A stretch of DNA of 64,000 nucleotides from Cystobacter ferrugineus (GTDB lineage: Bacteria > Myxococcota > Myxococcia > Myxococcales > Myxococcaceae), in NCBI RefSeq assembly GCF_001887355.1, contig NZ_MPIN01000003.1:234611-298610 (forward strand), in the 5' to 3' direction. Positions 1-7,862 of this stretch are shown here, piece after piece. Position numbers and translations under genes: made by a program. The notes under the pieces are model-generated. The model ran no database searches and was not told the origin of the DNA. It saw only the letters and a program-made list of their open reading frames with translations. Positions within the stretch are counted from its first letter, which is position 1, and every line of letters begins with the position of its first letter.

Positions 1-2
1 AG

Positions 3-191
3 AAGCCCTTCCGGAATCAAGCCATTACCCCCTGCAAACCCGAACTGTGGGAGGAGGAAATCAACAAGGGGTGCTGGATGGCCCTGGACAGGCGTCCCCC
101 CTGCCTGGACGTCCAGGCCGAGTACCAGGGCAAGTGCTACCTGCCCGTCGCCAAGGACCGGGGCCGTCCGCCGCAATCCGCCCGGCCCTGA
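3..191 (+). CDS. C-terminal tail of a myxobacterial Ser/Thr protein kinase (partial)
   Basis: An open frame enters from the left edge and ends at TGA 189-191, giving the last 62 residues of a protein. It holds Cys/Trp motifs (TPCKPELWEEEINKGCW, RRPPCL, YQGKCYLPVAK). From memory of the family, this Cys-rich tail is typical of large myxobacterial eukaryotic-like Ser/Thr kinases, where it lies outside the membrane after the kinase domain and a transmembrane helix. No kinase motif is inside the window, so the kinase call rests on tail resemblance only. The next gene starts 66 bases downstream on the same strand with no obvious terminator between them. Confidence 0.5.
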   Translation, partial: KPFRNQAITPCKPELWEEEINKGCWMALDRRPPCLDVQAEYQGKCYLPVAKDRGRPPQSARP

Positions 192-257
192 GCCACTGGA
201 CCGTCGGGAAAGATCGCCCGGGAGCCTCCCACCTCCTTCGTGCTACGACGCACCCCC

Positions 258-3200
258 ATGCCTCCTCCCTCTGCCCTGTTCACCGCTGTTCCCGCGGAGC
301 TGGACTTCCCCGCGGACGAACGCCGTGTCCTCGCCTTCTGGAAGGAGCGCCGCATCTTCGAGCGGACGCTCCAGGGACGGGACAACGCTCCCGGCTTCGT
401 CTTCTACGAGGGCCCGCCCACCGCCAACGGCCTGCCCCACAACGGCCACGTCCTCACGCGCGTCATCAAGGACCTGTTCCCCCGCTACAAGACCATGCGC
501 GGCTACCGCGTCCCCCGCAAGGCGGGCTGGGACACGCACGGTCTGCCCGTCGAGGTGGAGGTCGAGAAGGAGCTGCGCATCCACGGCAAGGCGGAGATCG
601 AGCGCTACGGCGTGGAGCCCTTCACCGAGCGCTGCATCGAGTCCGTCTTCCGCTACACCTCCGAGTGGGAGCGGCTCACCGAGCGCATCGGCTTCTGGGT
701 GGACCTGCAGGACGCCTACGTCACCTACCACCGGGGCTACGTGGAGAGCGTCTGGTGGGCGCTCGCCGAGCTGCACCGCAAGGGCCTGCTCTACCGCGGC
801 CATAAAATCGTCTGGTGGTGGCCCCAGGGTGGCACGGCGCTCAGCTCGGGCGAGGTCGGCATGGGCTACCGCACCGTGGACGATCCCAGCGCCTACGTGG
901 CCTTCCCGCTGCGCGACGCGCCCGACACCGCGCTGCTCATCTGGACCACCACGCCCTGGACGCTGCCGTCCAACATGTACGCCGCGGTCAACCCCACCGT
1001 GGACTACGTCACCGTGGACGCGGGCGAGCGCAAGCTCATCGTCGCCGCGGCCCTGCGCGAGGAGCTCGCCAAGAAGCTCAAGAAGGACCTGCCCGTGCTC
1101 GCCACCCACAAGGGCAGCGAGCTGGTGGGCCGGCGCTACCTGCCGCCCTATGACGTCTACGTCCAGCGCGTGGGCGACACCCAGCTCCCGCTCGCCCAGG
1201 GCGGCTCCGAGGCACCCGCCTGGCGCGTCATCGGCGCGGACTTCGTCACGCTCACCAGCGGCACGGGCATCGTGCACATCGCGCCCGCCTTCGGCGAGGA
1301 CGACTACGAGGCCTTCCGCCGCGAGCGCACCCGCTTCACCCAGCCCCTGGAGATGTTCTGCGCCATCCGTCCGGACGGCACCTTCGGCGAGGACTTCCCC
1401 TCGCTCACCGGGCGCTTCGTCAAGGACGCGGACAAGGAGATCCAACGCGAGCTCAAGGAGCGCGGCCGGCTCGTGCTCATGGAGCAGTACCGCCACGAGT
1501 ACCCCTTCTGCTGGCGCGCGGATGATGATCCGCTCATCCAGTTCGCCCGTCCCGCCTGGTACATCCGCACCACGTCCGTGAAGGACAAGGCCATCGCGAA
1601 CAACCGCCAGGTCAACTGGGTCCCCGACCACATCAAGGAGGGCCGCTTCGGCGACTTCCTCGCCAACAACGTGGACTGGGCCCTCTCGCGCGAGCGCTAC
1701 TGGGGCACGCCCCTGCCCCTCTGGGTCCACTCCGAGACGGGCGAGGTGGAGGCCCACGCGTCGCTCGAGTCCCTGCGCGACAAGCCCGGCAGCACGCTTG
1801 GCGCCGTGGAGGCCGAGCTCAAGGCCTTCCTCGCCAACAAGCCCGAGTCCGCCGGCGCCGAGCACCTCATCGTCCACAAGCCGTGGATCGACAAGGTCAC
1901 CTACGAGAAGCCCGGCACCCCCGGCCGCTTCGTGCGCGTGCCCGAGGTGGTGGACGTGTGGTTCGACTCCGGGTGCATGCCCTTCGCCCAGTGGGGTTAT
2001 CCCCACGCGCCCGGCTCGCACGAGAAGTTCACCCGCGCCTTCCCCGCCGACTTCATCTCCGAGGCGATCGATCAGACGCGTGGCTGGTTCTACTCGCTGC
2101 TGATGATCAGCACGCTCGTCTTCGACGAGGAGACGCAGGCGCGCCAGGGCATCACCCCCGCGCGCGACTACCCCCTGCCCTACAAGAACTGCATCGTGCT
2201 CGGCCACGTCTCCGACAAGGAGGGCAAGAAGGAGTCCAAGTCCAAGGGCAACTACACCCCGCCGGAGATCATCCTCGATGAAGTGCGCATGGACTTCGCC
2301 GTGCTCGACGACGCGCGCGCGGGCGTGCCCGGCGTGGCCGGCGAGGCGCTCATCGCCCGCGAGGACCTCGAGGGGTTGGATCTCCAGGAGGGCGCGAAGC
2401 TCCAGGTGTTCCGTCCGGACGCGCCCGACAAGGCCCTGACGCTCACGGTCAAGGTGCACAAGAAGCTCAAGCGCCGCGTGGTGCTGCTCGCCGCGAAGGA
2501 CCTCGCGGCCCTGGGCGTGAAGCCCTCGGCGCGCGGCGCGGAGGTGATGCCGGTGGAGGTGCCCCGGCTGCCGCCCGCCGAGCGCGTGGTGCTCAAGGAC
2601 CCTTCCAGCCGGGCCCCCGGCGCGGATGCATTCCGCTGGTTCTTCTTCGCCGCGAGCCCCACCTGGTCCAACACGCGCCACTCGCTGAGCAACGTGCGCA
2701 TGTTGCAGAAGGACTTCCAGGTCAAGCTGCGCAACGTCTACTCGTTCTTCACCATCTACGCGAACATCGACGGCTTCTCTCCGGCGCGGGGCAACCCGGA
2801 CGCCACCGAGGTGCCCTGGCGCGCCATCCAGAAGAGCACCGGCTGGCGTCCGCCCGCCGAGCGCCCGGTGTTGGACCGGTGGATCCTCTCCGAGGTGCAG
2901 CTCGCCCTGCGCGACGTCACCCGGGGCCTGGACACCTACCAGGTGTACGACGCCGCCCAGCGCCTGGTGGCGCTGGTGGACGCCCTGTCCAACTGGTACC
3001 TGCGCCGCAGCCGTGACCGCTTCTGGGCGCCGGGCCTGGAGCAGGACAAGCAGGACGCGTACTTCACCCTGTACGAGGTGCTCACCACGCTCGCGGCGAT
3101 GAGCGCGCCCTTCACGCCCTTCTTCGCCGAGGAGATGTGGGGCAACCTCGTGCGCCAGCCCTGGCCTGGCACCCAGCCAGAGAGCGTCCACCTGGGCCGC

Positions 3201-3986
3201 TTCCCGGAGGAGGACGCGAGCCTCATCGACGAGGCGCTCTCCACGGAGATGGGTGCGGTGCGCGAGCTCGTGTCGCTCGGCCTCAAGGTGCGCACGGACA
3301 ACCGCCTCAAGGTGCGCCAGCCGCTCTCGCGCGTGGACGTGGTGCTCGCGCGCCGCGAGCTGCGCGAGCGCGTGGCCCACTACGAGCACCTGCTCACCGA
3401 CGAGCTGAACGTGCACACGGTGCGCTTCCTCGAGGCGGGCCAGGAGGCGGACGTGGTGCGCTACAAGGTCCGGCCCAACCTGCGCACCATGGGCAGCCGC
3501 CTGGGCCCCAAGCTCGCCCCGGTGCGCAAGGCCTTCGACGCCGCCGACAGCCGCCTGCTCCAGGCGGAGCTCTCCCGCGAGGGCAAGGTGGCCCTGACGG
3601 TGAACGGCGAGGCCATGGTGTTCCCCGCCGAGGAACTCGAGGTCCTCGTGGAGGCCAACGCGGGCTATGCCGCCGCGGGCTCGGGCGTGGGTGTGGTGGT
3701 GCTCCACACGGAGCTCACGGAGGCGCTCGTGGACGAGGGCCTGGTGCGCGAGCTGCTCGCCCGCGTGCAGGCGGCGCGCAAGGACCTGGCGCTCGGGTAC
3801 ACGGATCGCATCCGCCTGTGGGTGGACGGGGATGCACGCGTGCGCAAGGTGACCCAGGAGGCGCGGGAGCTCATCTCCCGGGAGACGCTCGCCGCGGAGC
3901 TGAACGTGGGCCCCGAGGGCTTCACCACCGAGGAGGAAGTGAGCCTCAACGGGCTGCCCGCGCGCGTGCGCGTCGAGCGGGCCTGA
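258..3986 (+). CDS. ileS: Isoleucyl-tRNA synthetase with an extra ~110-residue insert
   Basis: Charges tRNA-Ile in the cytoplasm. The class I signature is HNGH (residues 61-64, after YEGPPTANG) and the KMSKS loop reads KESKS (658-662), followed by KGN. The editing region and the anticodon-binding C-terminal half (RSRDRFW, then SAPFTPFFAEEMW) are recognisable. At 1242 residues it is longer than usual for the family (about 950-1050). The surplus is mainly residues ~678-787, between the KESKS loop and GADAFRWFFFAASPTWSNTRHS, where other IleRS sequences run straight on. I chose ATG 258 over GTG 240; neither has a clear Shine-Dalgarno. The sequence resembles the eukaryote-like type 2 enzymes, which are often mupirocin tolerant (inference, not visible here). 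It ends against a hairpin shared with the convergent SDR gene. Confidence 0.95.
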   Translation: MPPPSALFTAVPAELDFPADERRVLAFWKERRIFERTLQGRDNAPGFVFYEGPPTANGLPHNGHVLTRVIKDLFPRYKTMRGYRVPRKAGWDTHGLPVEVEVEKELRIHGKAEIERYGVEPFTERCIESVFRYTSEWERLTERIGFWVDLQDAYVTYHRGYVESVWWALAELHRKGLLYRGHKIVWWWPQGGTALSSGEVGMGYRTVDDPSAYVAFPLRDAPDTALLIWTTTPWTLPSNMYAAVNPTVDYVTVDAGERKLIVAAALREELAKKLKKDLPVLATHKGSELVGRRYLPPYDVYVQRVGDTQLPLAQGGSEAPAWRVIGADFVTLTSGTGIVHIAPAFGEDDYEAFRRERTRFTQPLEMFCAIRPDGTFGEDFPSLTGRFVKDADKEIQRELKERGRLVLMEQYRHEYPFCWRADDDPLIQFARPAWYIRTTSVKDKAIANNRQVNWVPDHIKEGRFGDFLANNVDWALSRERYWGTPLPLWVHSETGEVEAHASLESLRDKPGSTLGAVEAELKAFLANKPESAGAEHLIVHKPWIDKVTYEKPGTPGRFVRVPEVVDVWFDSGCMPFAQWGYPHAPGSHEKFTRAFPADFISEAIDQTRGWFYSLLMISTLVFDEETQARQGITPARDYPLPYKNCIVLGHVSDKEGKKESKSKGNYTPPEIILDEVRMDFAVLDDARAGVPGVAGEALIAREDLEGLDLQEGAKLQVFRPDAPDKALTLTVKVHKKLKRRVVLLAAKDLAALGVKPSARGAEVMPVEVPRLPPAERVVLKDPSSRAPGADAFRWFFFAASPTWSNTRHSLSNVRMLQKDFQVKLRNVYSFFTIYANIDGFSPARGNPDATEVPWRAIQKSTGWRPPAERPVLDRWILSEVQLALRDVTRGLDTYQVYDAAQRLVALVDALSNWYLRRSRDRFWAPGLEQDKQDAYFTLYEVLTTLAAMSAPFTPFFAEEMWGNLVRQPWPGTQPESVHLGRFPEEDASLIDEALSTEMGAVRELVSLGLKVRTDNRLKVRQPLSRVDVVLARRELRERVAHYEHLLTDELNVHTVRFLEAGQEADVVRYKVRPNLRTMGSRLGPKLAPVRKAFDAADSRLLQAELSREGKVALTVNGEAMVFPAEELEVLVEANAGYAAAGSGVGVVVLHTELTEALVDEGLVRELLARVQAARKDLALGYTDRIRLWVDGDARVRKVTQEARELISRETLAAELNVGPEGFTTEEEVSLNGLPARVRVERA

Positions 3987-3991
3987 GACTC

Positions 3992-4017
3992 GGCTCTCGT
4001 CCCCGGGGTCGAGGGCC
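3992..4017. terminator. Hairpin between convergent ileS and SDR gene
   Basis: GGCTCTCGTCCCC is followed at once by its near-complement GGGGTCGAGGGCC (one G-T wobble, one mismatch). It sits between the ends of ileS and the convergent SDR gene. There is no T-run. An identical copy lies at 5927-5952. Confidence 0.5.
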
Positions 4018-4044
4018 TGGCCCTGGCCCCGGGACGAGCGAGCT

Positions 4045-4797
4045 TCAGATCTGCGCCGCGCCACCGTCGACGAAGAGTTCGGCGCCGTTGACGAAGCTGC
4101 TGTCCTCCGAGCCGAGGAACACCGCGGTCCTGGCGACCTCGTCCGGGTCGCCCAGCCGGCCCAGGGGAATGGTGGTCGCCGTCTGCTCGAAGAACGCCCG
4201 CGCCGCCTCCTCATTCGGGGCGAGTCCATGCAGGCCGGGCGTCTTGATGGGGCCCGGGCTGATCACGTTGACGCGGATGCGGCGGTCCTTCAGATCGAGA
4301 ATCCAATTGCGGGCGAAGCTGCGCACGGCGGCCTTGGTGGCGGAGTAGACGCTGAACGCCGGAGTGCCCTGGATGCCCGCCGTCGAGCCCGTGAGGATGA
4401 CGGAGGCGCCGTCGCGCAGCAGCGGCAGGGCCTTCTGCACCGTGAACAGGACGCCCTTGACGTTGGTGGCGAAGGTGTCGTCGAAGTGCTTCTCGGTGAT
4501 GGAGCCCAGGGGAGCGAACTCGCCCCCGCCCGCGTTGGCGAAGAGGATGTCGATGGGGGCCTGCTTCTGCTTCACCACCTCGTAGAGGCGATCGAGATCC
4601 GCCAGCTTCGAGGCATCGGCCCGGACGCCCGTGGCACTGGAGCCAATCAACTTCACCGCCGCGTCCAGTTCCGCCTGGCGGCGGCCCGTGATGAAGACGG
4701 TGGCGCCCTCGGCCGCGAACCGCTTCGCCGTGGCCAGCCCGATCCCCGAGGTACCACCCGTCACGACCGCCACCTTGCCCTGAAGTTTGTTGCTCAT
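4045..4797 (-). CDS. Short-chain dehydrogenase/reductase, copy A
   Basis: A 250-residue classical SDR, NAD(P)-dependent and cytosolic; substrate unknown. The cofactor motif TGGTSGIG (13-20), NAG (88-90), catalytic Ser in LTGST (138) and YSATK (Y151, K155) are all present. The C-terminal PGPIKTPG and FVNGAELFVDGG fit the family. The start is ATG 4795-4797 with GGGAG seven bases upstream; a long upstream extension of the open frame is only read-through into the neighbouring duplicate. It is divergent from a LysR regulator at 4927, the usual sign of regulation by that neighbour. It is paralogous to the gene at 5981-6742. Confidence 0.93.
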   Translation of the reverse strand: MSNKLQGKVAVVTGGTSGIGLATAKRFAAEGATVFITGRRQAELDAAVKLIGSSATGVRADASKLADLDRLYEVVKQKQAPIDILFANAGGGEFAPLGSITEKHFDDTFATNVKGVLFTVQKALPLLRDGASVILTGSTAGIQGTPAFSVYSATKAAVRSFARNWILDLKDRRIRVNVISPGPIKTPGLHGLAPNEEAARAFFEQTATTIPLGRLGDPDEVARTAVFLGSEDSSFVNGAELFVDGGAAQI

Positions 4798-4858
4798 GGT
4801 TTTTCTCCCTGTGCTGCGGCGGCGGAGTTCGTCGTCGCGATAAGGGATATGTAGATTT

Positions 4859-4902
4859 GGAACGATGAATCCGATAGTTGGGCTTTTTGGGAACCTGCGT
4901 TC
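4859..4902. promoter_or_regulatory. Candidate LysR operator in divergent promoter, copy A
   Basis: TTTGGAACGAT (GGAAC at 4859) and, 31 bases on, GGAACCTGCGTTC (4890-4902, an inverted GGAAC/GTTC) lie between the divergent SDR and LysR starts. The duplicate region at 6802-6846 keeps both elements at the same 31-base spacing, while the bases between them have changed. Two conserved sites three helical turns apart fit a LysR tetramer (inference). Confidence 0.5.
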
Positions 4903-4926
4903 ATTGTGAAGAACGATGAGGGCGTG

Positions 4927-5841
4927 ATGCAGGACTTGAATGATCTGTTCTTCTTCACCGAGGTGGTGGCCAACGGGGGCTTCGCGTCGGCCGGACGGGT
5001 GCTGCGGCAACCCAAGTCGAAGCTCAGCCGCCGGGTGGCGCAGCTCGAGGAGCGGCTGGGGGTGCGGCTGATCGAGCGCTCCTCGCGCCGCTTCCGCGTC
5101 ACCGACGTCGGGCAGGCCTTCTACGACCACTGCCAGAACGTGCTCATGGAGGTGAAGCGGGCCGAGGCGGCGGTGGCCGCCACCCAGGGCGAGCCCCATG
5201 GGACGGTCCGGTTCAGCAGTCCCCTGGGGCTGATGGAGCCCCTGTCGGGCATCCTCGCGCGCTTCATGGAGCGCTATCCACGGGTGAAGCTGCAGGTGGT
5301 GGCCACCAACCGGCGGGTCGATCTCATCTCCGAGCGCATCGACGTCGCGCTCCGGGTGCGCACCTCGCTCGACACCGACGCGGCGCTCACCGTGCGCAAG
5401 CTCGCCCGGAGCCGCCGCATCCTCGTGGCGAGCCCCACATGGGCCGAGCGCCTGGGTGGCACGCAGGACGTGGAGACGCTCGCCTCGGTGCCGACCCTGA
5501 GCGCGACGGAGCAGCCAGGCCAGGACGTCTGGGAACTCATTGGCCCCGAGCAGCGGACGATCGCCATCCGCCACGAGCCGCGGTTGGCCTGTGGGGATTT
5601 CCAGGCCCTGCGGGAGGCGGCGCTCGCCGGGCTGGGCGTGTCCCTGCTGCCCGACCATACCTGCGTGCTCGACCTGCGCTCCGGCCGACTCGTCCAGGTG
5701 TTTCCGGACTGGCATGCCCCGGACGGAACGGTGCACCTCGTCTTCACCAGCCGCCGGGGTCTGCCGCCGCCCGTGGGCGTGTTGATCGATTATCTCGCCG
5801 AGCACCTTCGCGACGCGTTGATGCTGGAAGCGGAAACATGA
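4927..5841 (+). CDS. LysR-family transcriptional regulator, copy A
   Basis: A 304-residue regulator. The N-terminal winged helix-turn-helix spans about residues 1-60 (FFFTEVVANGGFASAGR, SKLSRRVAQLEERLGVRLIERSSRR), followed by the linker helix and a periplasmic-binding-like effector domain (TVRFSSPLG to the C terminus). I start at ATG 4927, which has GAGGG just upstream and gives the normal N terminus; GTG 4906 is open but has no ribosome site. It belongs to the CrgA-like LysR group that often controls a divergent oxidoreductase. Its stop overlaps the ATG of a 13-codon fossil of the downstream channel gene. Confidence 0.93.
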   Translation: MQDLNDLFFFTEVVANGGFASAGRVLRQPKSKLSRRVAQLEERLGVRLIERSSRRFRVTDVGQAFYDHCQNVLMEVKRAEAAVAATQGEPHGTVRFSSPLGLMEPLSGILARFMERYPRVKLQVVATNRRVDLISERIDVALRVRTSLDTDAALTVRKLARSRRILVASPTWAERLGGTQDVETLASVPTLSATEQPGQDVWELIGPEQRTIAIRHEPRLACGDFQALREAALAGLGVSLLPDHTCVLDLRSGRLVQVFPDWHAPDGTVHLVFTSRRGLPPPVGVLIDYLAEHLRDALMLEAET

Positions 5842-5892
5842 ACCTCCCCCTCGACCAACTCGCCCCCGCTCTCGTCTGACTCGACATCCTCT
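5838..5892 (+). pseudogene. Fossil of the start of the TRIC/UPF0126 channel gene
   Basis: ATG 5838 opens MNLPLDQLAPALV then TGA 5877-5879, followed by ctcgacatc. This matches the start of the intact channel gene at 7875 (MSLPLAQLTPALVWLNI), with a G-to-A change making Trp a stop. Homology ends at about 5892, where sequence jumps into a copy of the ileS tail. It marks the right-hand breakpoint of the duplicated unit and is not a working gene. Confidence 0.85.
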
Positions 5893-5926
5893 CCGCGCGC
5901 GTGCGCGTCGAGCGGGCCTGAGACTC

Positions 5927-5952
5927 GGCTCTCGTCCCCGGGGTCGAGGGCC
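5927..5952. terminator. Duplicated hairpin between LysR copy A and SDR copy B
   Basis: An exact copy of the hairpin at 3992-4017. It now sits between LysR copy A with its fossil (+) and SDR copy B (-), again at a convergent junction. That may explain why the otherwise useless ileS fragment around it stayed unchanged. Confidence 0.5.
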
Positions 5953-5980
5953 CTGCCCTTGCCCCGGGGGCGGGCGCACT

Positions 5981-6742
5981 TCAGACCTGCGCCACGCCGC
6001 CGTCGACGAAGAGTTCGATGCCGTTGACGTAGCTGCTGTCCTCCGAGGCGAGGAACACCGCCACCTTGGCCATCTCGTCGGGGTCCGCCATCCGGCCCAT
6101 CGGGACGATGGCGGCGAACTGCTCGTAGACCGCCCGCGCGTGCTCCTCACCCCCGGCGAGGGTGTGGAGGGTGAGGCTTCCGGGCGTCCGGGTGGTGCCC
6201 GGACTGAGGACGTTGACGCGGATGGGGCGACCCTTCAGATCGAGGATCCAGTTGCGGGCGAAGTTGCGCACGGCGGCCTTGGTCGCGCTGTAGACGCTGA
6301 ACGCCGGAGTGGCCATGACGCTCGTCGTCGAGCCGTTGATGATGATGGAGGCCCCCTCGCGCAGCAGGGGCAGGGCCTTCTGGACCGTGAACAGGACGCC
6401 CTTGACGTTGGTGTTGAAGATGTCGTCGAAGTGCTCCTCCGTGATGGAGCCCAGGGCGGCGAACCCCGCCGTGCCCGCATTGGCGAAGACGATGTCCACG
6501 GCGTCCGCCTTCTGTTTCACCACCTCGTAGAGCCGATCGAGGTCGGCCAGTTTGGACACGTCGCCCTGGATCCCCGTGGCCAGGGGACCGATCTCCTTCA
6601 CCGCGGCGTCCAGCTCCGCCTGACGACGGCCCGTGATGAAGACCCTGGCGCCCTCGGCGGCGAAACGCTTCGCCGTGGCGAGGCCAATTCCCGAATTCCC
6701 ACCCGTCACCACGGCCACCTTGCCCTGCAGCTTGTTGCTCAT
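5981..6742 (-). CDS. Short-chain dehydrogenase/reductase, copy B
   Basis: A 253-residue classical SDR paralogous to 4045-4797. It has TGGNSGIG (13-20), NAG (88-90), the catalytic Ser in INGST (138) and YSATK (Y151, K155). Differences cluster in the substrate-binding lid after PGTTRTPG, where copy B has three extra residues around TLHTLAGGEEH. This suggests changed substrate range (inference). The start is ATG 6740-6742 with GGGAGA upstream. It is divergent from LysR copy B. Confidence 0.93.
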   Translation of the reverse strand: MSNKLQGKVAVVTGGNSGIGLATAKRFAAEGARVFITGRRQAELDAAVKEIGPLATGIQGDVSKLADLDRLYEVVKQKADAVDIVFANAGTAGFAALGSITEEHFDDIFNTNVKGVLFTVQKALPLLREGASIIINGSTTSVMATPAFSVYSATKAAVRNFARNWILDLKGRPIRVNVLSPGTTRTPGSLTLHTLAGGEEHARAVYEQFAAIVPMGRMADPDEMAKVAVFLASEDSSYVNGIELFVDGGVAQV

Positions 6743-6801
6743 CGTCGTGTCTCCCAGTTGTCGGCGGAGGAAGTTCATCGCCAACGAGAGGGATCTAATT
6801 T

Positions 6802-6846
6802 GGAACGATTGGCTCGAAAGGTGGATTTCATGGGAACCTGCGTTCC
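6802..6846. promoter_or_regulatory. Candidate LysR operator in divergent promoter, copy B
   Basis: GGAACGAT starts at 6802, and the full inverted repeat GGAACCTGCGTTCC lies at 6833-6846, 31 bases on. Copy A has the same two elements at the same spacing; its second site differs in the last base. Conservation inside diverged spacer sequence argues for a binding site. Confidence 0.5.
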
Positions 6847-6869
6847 AGAAACGAAACGATGAGGGCTCG

Positions 6870-7784
6870 ATGCGGGACTTGAATGACATGTTCTTCTTCA
6901 CCGAGGTCGTCGCGCACGGAGGCTTCGCGCCGGCGGGACGTGTGCTGCGGCAGCCCAAATCGAAGCTCAGCCGCCGGGTGGCGCGGCTCGAGCAGAGCCT
7001 CGGGGTGCGGCTGATCGAACGCTCCTCGCGCCGCTTCCGGGTCACCGACATCGGGCTGGCCTTCTACGACCACTGCCAGAGCGTGATGGCGGAAGTGAAC
7101 CGGGCCAGGGCCGTGGTGGCCGCCACCCAGGGCGAGCCGCATGGAACGGTCCGGTTCAACTGTCCCCAGGGCCTGATGGATTTCCTGGGATGCCATCTCG
7201 TCCGCTTCATGGAGCTCTACCCCCGGGTGAACCTGCAGGTGGTGGCCACCAACCGGCGAGTCGATCTCATCGCCGAGCGCATCGACCTCGCGCTGCGCGT
7301 GAGCCCCTCGCTCGACATCGACGCGTCATTCACCGTGCGCAAGCTCACCCAGAGCAACTGCATCCTCGTCGCGGCTCCGGCATGGGCCGACCGCCTCCGC
7401 GATGAGCGGAACGTGGAGCAACTGGCGTCGGTCCCCACCCTGAGCATCAACGAACGGGAAGGGCAGGACACCTGGGCGTTCCTTGGACCCGAGCAGCGGA
7501 CCTTCACCCTCCACCACATGCCCCGCCTGTCGTGTGGGGATTGCCAGGCCGTCCGGGGAGCGGCGATCGCCGGAATGGGGGTCGCCCTGTTGCCCGAAGC
7601 GCTCTGCGGCCCCGCCCTGCGCTCCGGCCAGCTCGTCCGGGTGTTTCCGGACTGGCACACCCAGGAGGGAATGATCTACCTCGTCTTCACCAGCCGTCGG
7701 GGCCTTCCGCCCCCGGTGTCCGCGTTGATCGAGTACCTGGCGGAGCATGTTCGGGATCCCTTGCTCATGGGGACAACGTCCTGA
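6870..7784 (+). CDS. LysR-family transcriptional regulator, copy B
   Basis: A 304-residue paralogue of the regulator at 4927-5841. The N-terminal DNA-binding domain is nearly unchanged: KSKLSRRVA and LGVRLIERSSRRFRVTD are shared, so both copies may bind the same operator. The effector domain has drifted more (for example FNCPQGLMDFLGCHLVRF against FSSPLGLMEPLSGILARF). The start is ATG 6870 with GAGGG eight bases upstream; the longer open frame from 6633 runs through the divergent promoter and is not used. The paralogues could cross-regulate (inference). Confidence 0.93.
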   Translation: MRDLNDMFFFTEVVAHGGFAPAGRVLRQPKSKLSRRVARLEQSLGVRLIERSSRRFRVTDIGLAFYDHCQSVMAEVNRARAVVAATQGEPHGTVRFNCPQGLMDFLGCHLVRFMELYPRVNLQVVATNRRVDLIAERIDLALRVSPSLDIDASFTVRKLTQSNCILVAAPAWADRLRDERNVEQLASVPTLSINEREGQDTWAFLGPEQRTFTLHHMPRLSCGDCQAVRGAAIAGMGVALLPEALCGPALRSGQLVRVFPDWHTQEGMIYLVFTSRRGLPPPVSALIEYLAEHVRDPLLMGTTS

Positions 7785-7862
7785 GAGGGAGACACCGGGG
7801 CGGCGATCGGCCATCGATTCCACCCGCCCCTCCGTCGCGCGGCCCTCTACACTGGCGGCGCG

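Larger units (their letters stand above)
3958..5892. repeat. Tandem duplication, copy A (ileS tail, SDR, LysR, start of channel gene)
   Basis: This segment and 5893-7925 are diverged tandem copies of one unit. Copy A begins in the last bases of ileS and runs through the terminator hairpin, the minus-strand SDR, the divergent LysR gene, and about 55 bases matching the start of the channel gene at 7875. Bases 3958-4017 are identical to 5893-5952 over 60 positions (offset 1935). The coding parts have diverged: 52 of the first 60 SDR residues and 53 of the first 60 LysR residues match. Confidence 0.92.

Noticed and set aside
243..4229. A 1328-codon open frame antisense to ileS
   Set aside because: GC-rich codon bias leaves the opposite strand open; it has low complexity (His, Val, Glu, Ala, Gly-rich), no motifs, and ileS itself is certain.
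4045..6150. A single 701-codon frame joining both reductase regions on the minus strand
   Set aside because: It is read-through of the antisense strand of the LysR gene into SDR copy A; the real start with ribosome site is at 4797.
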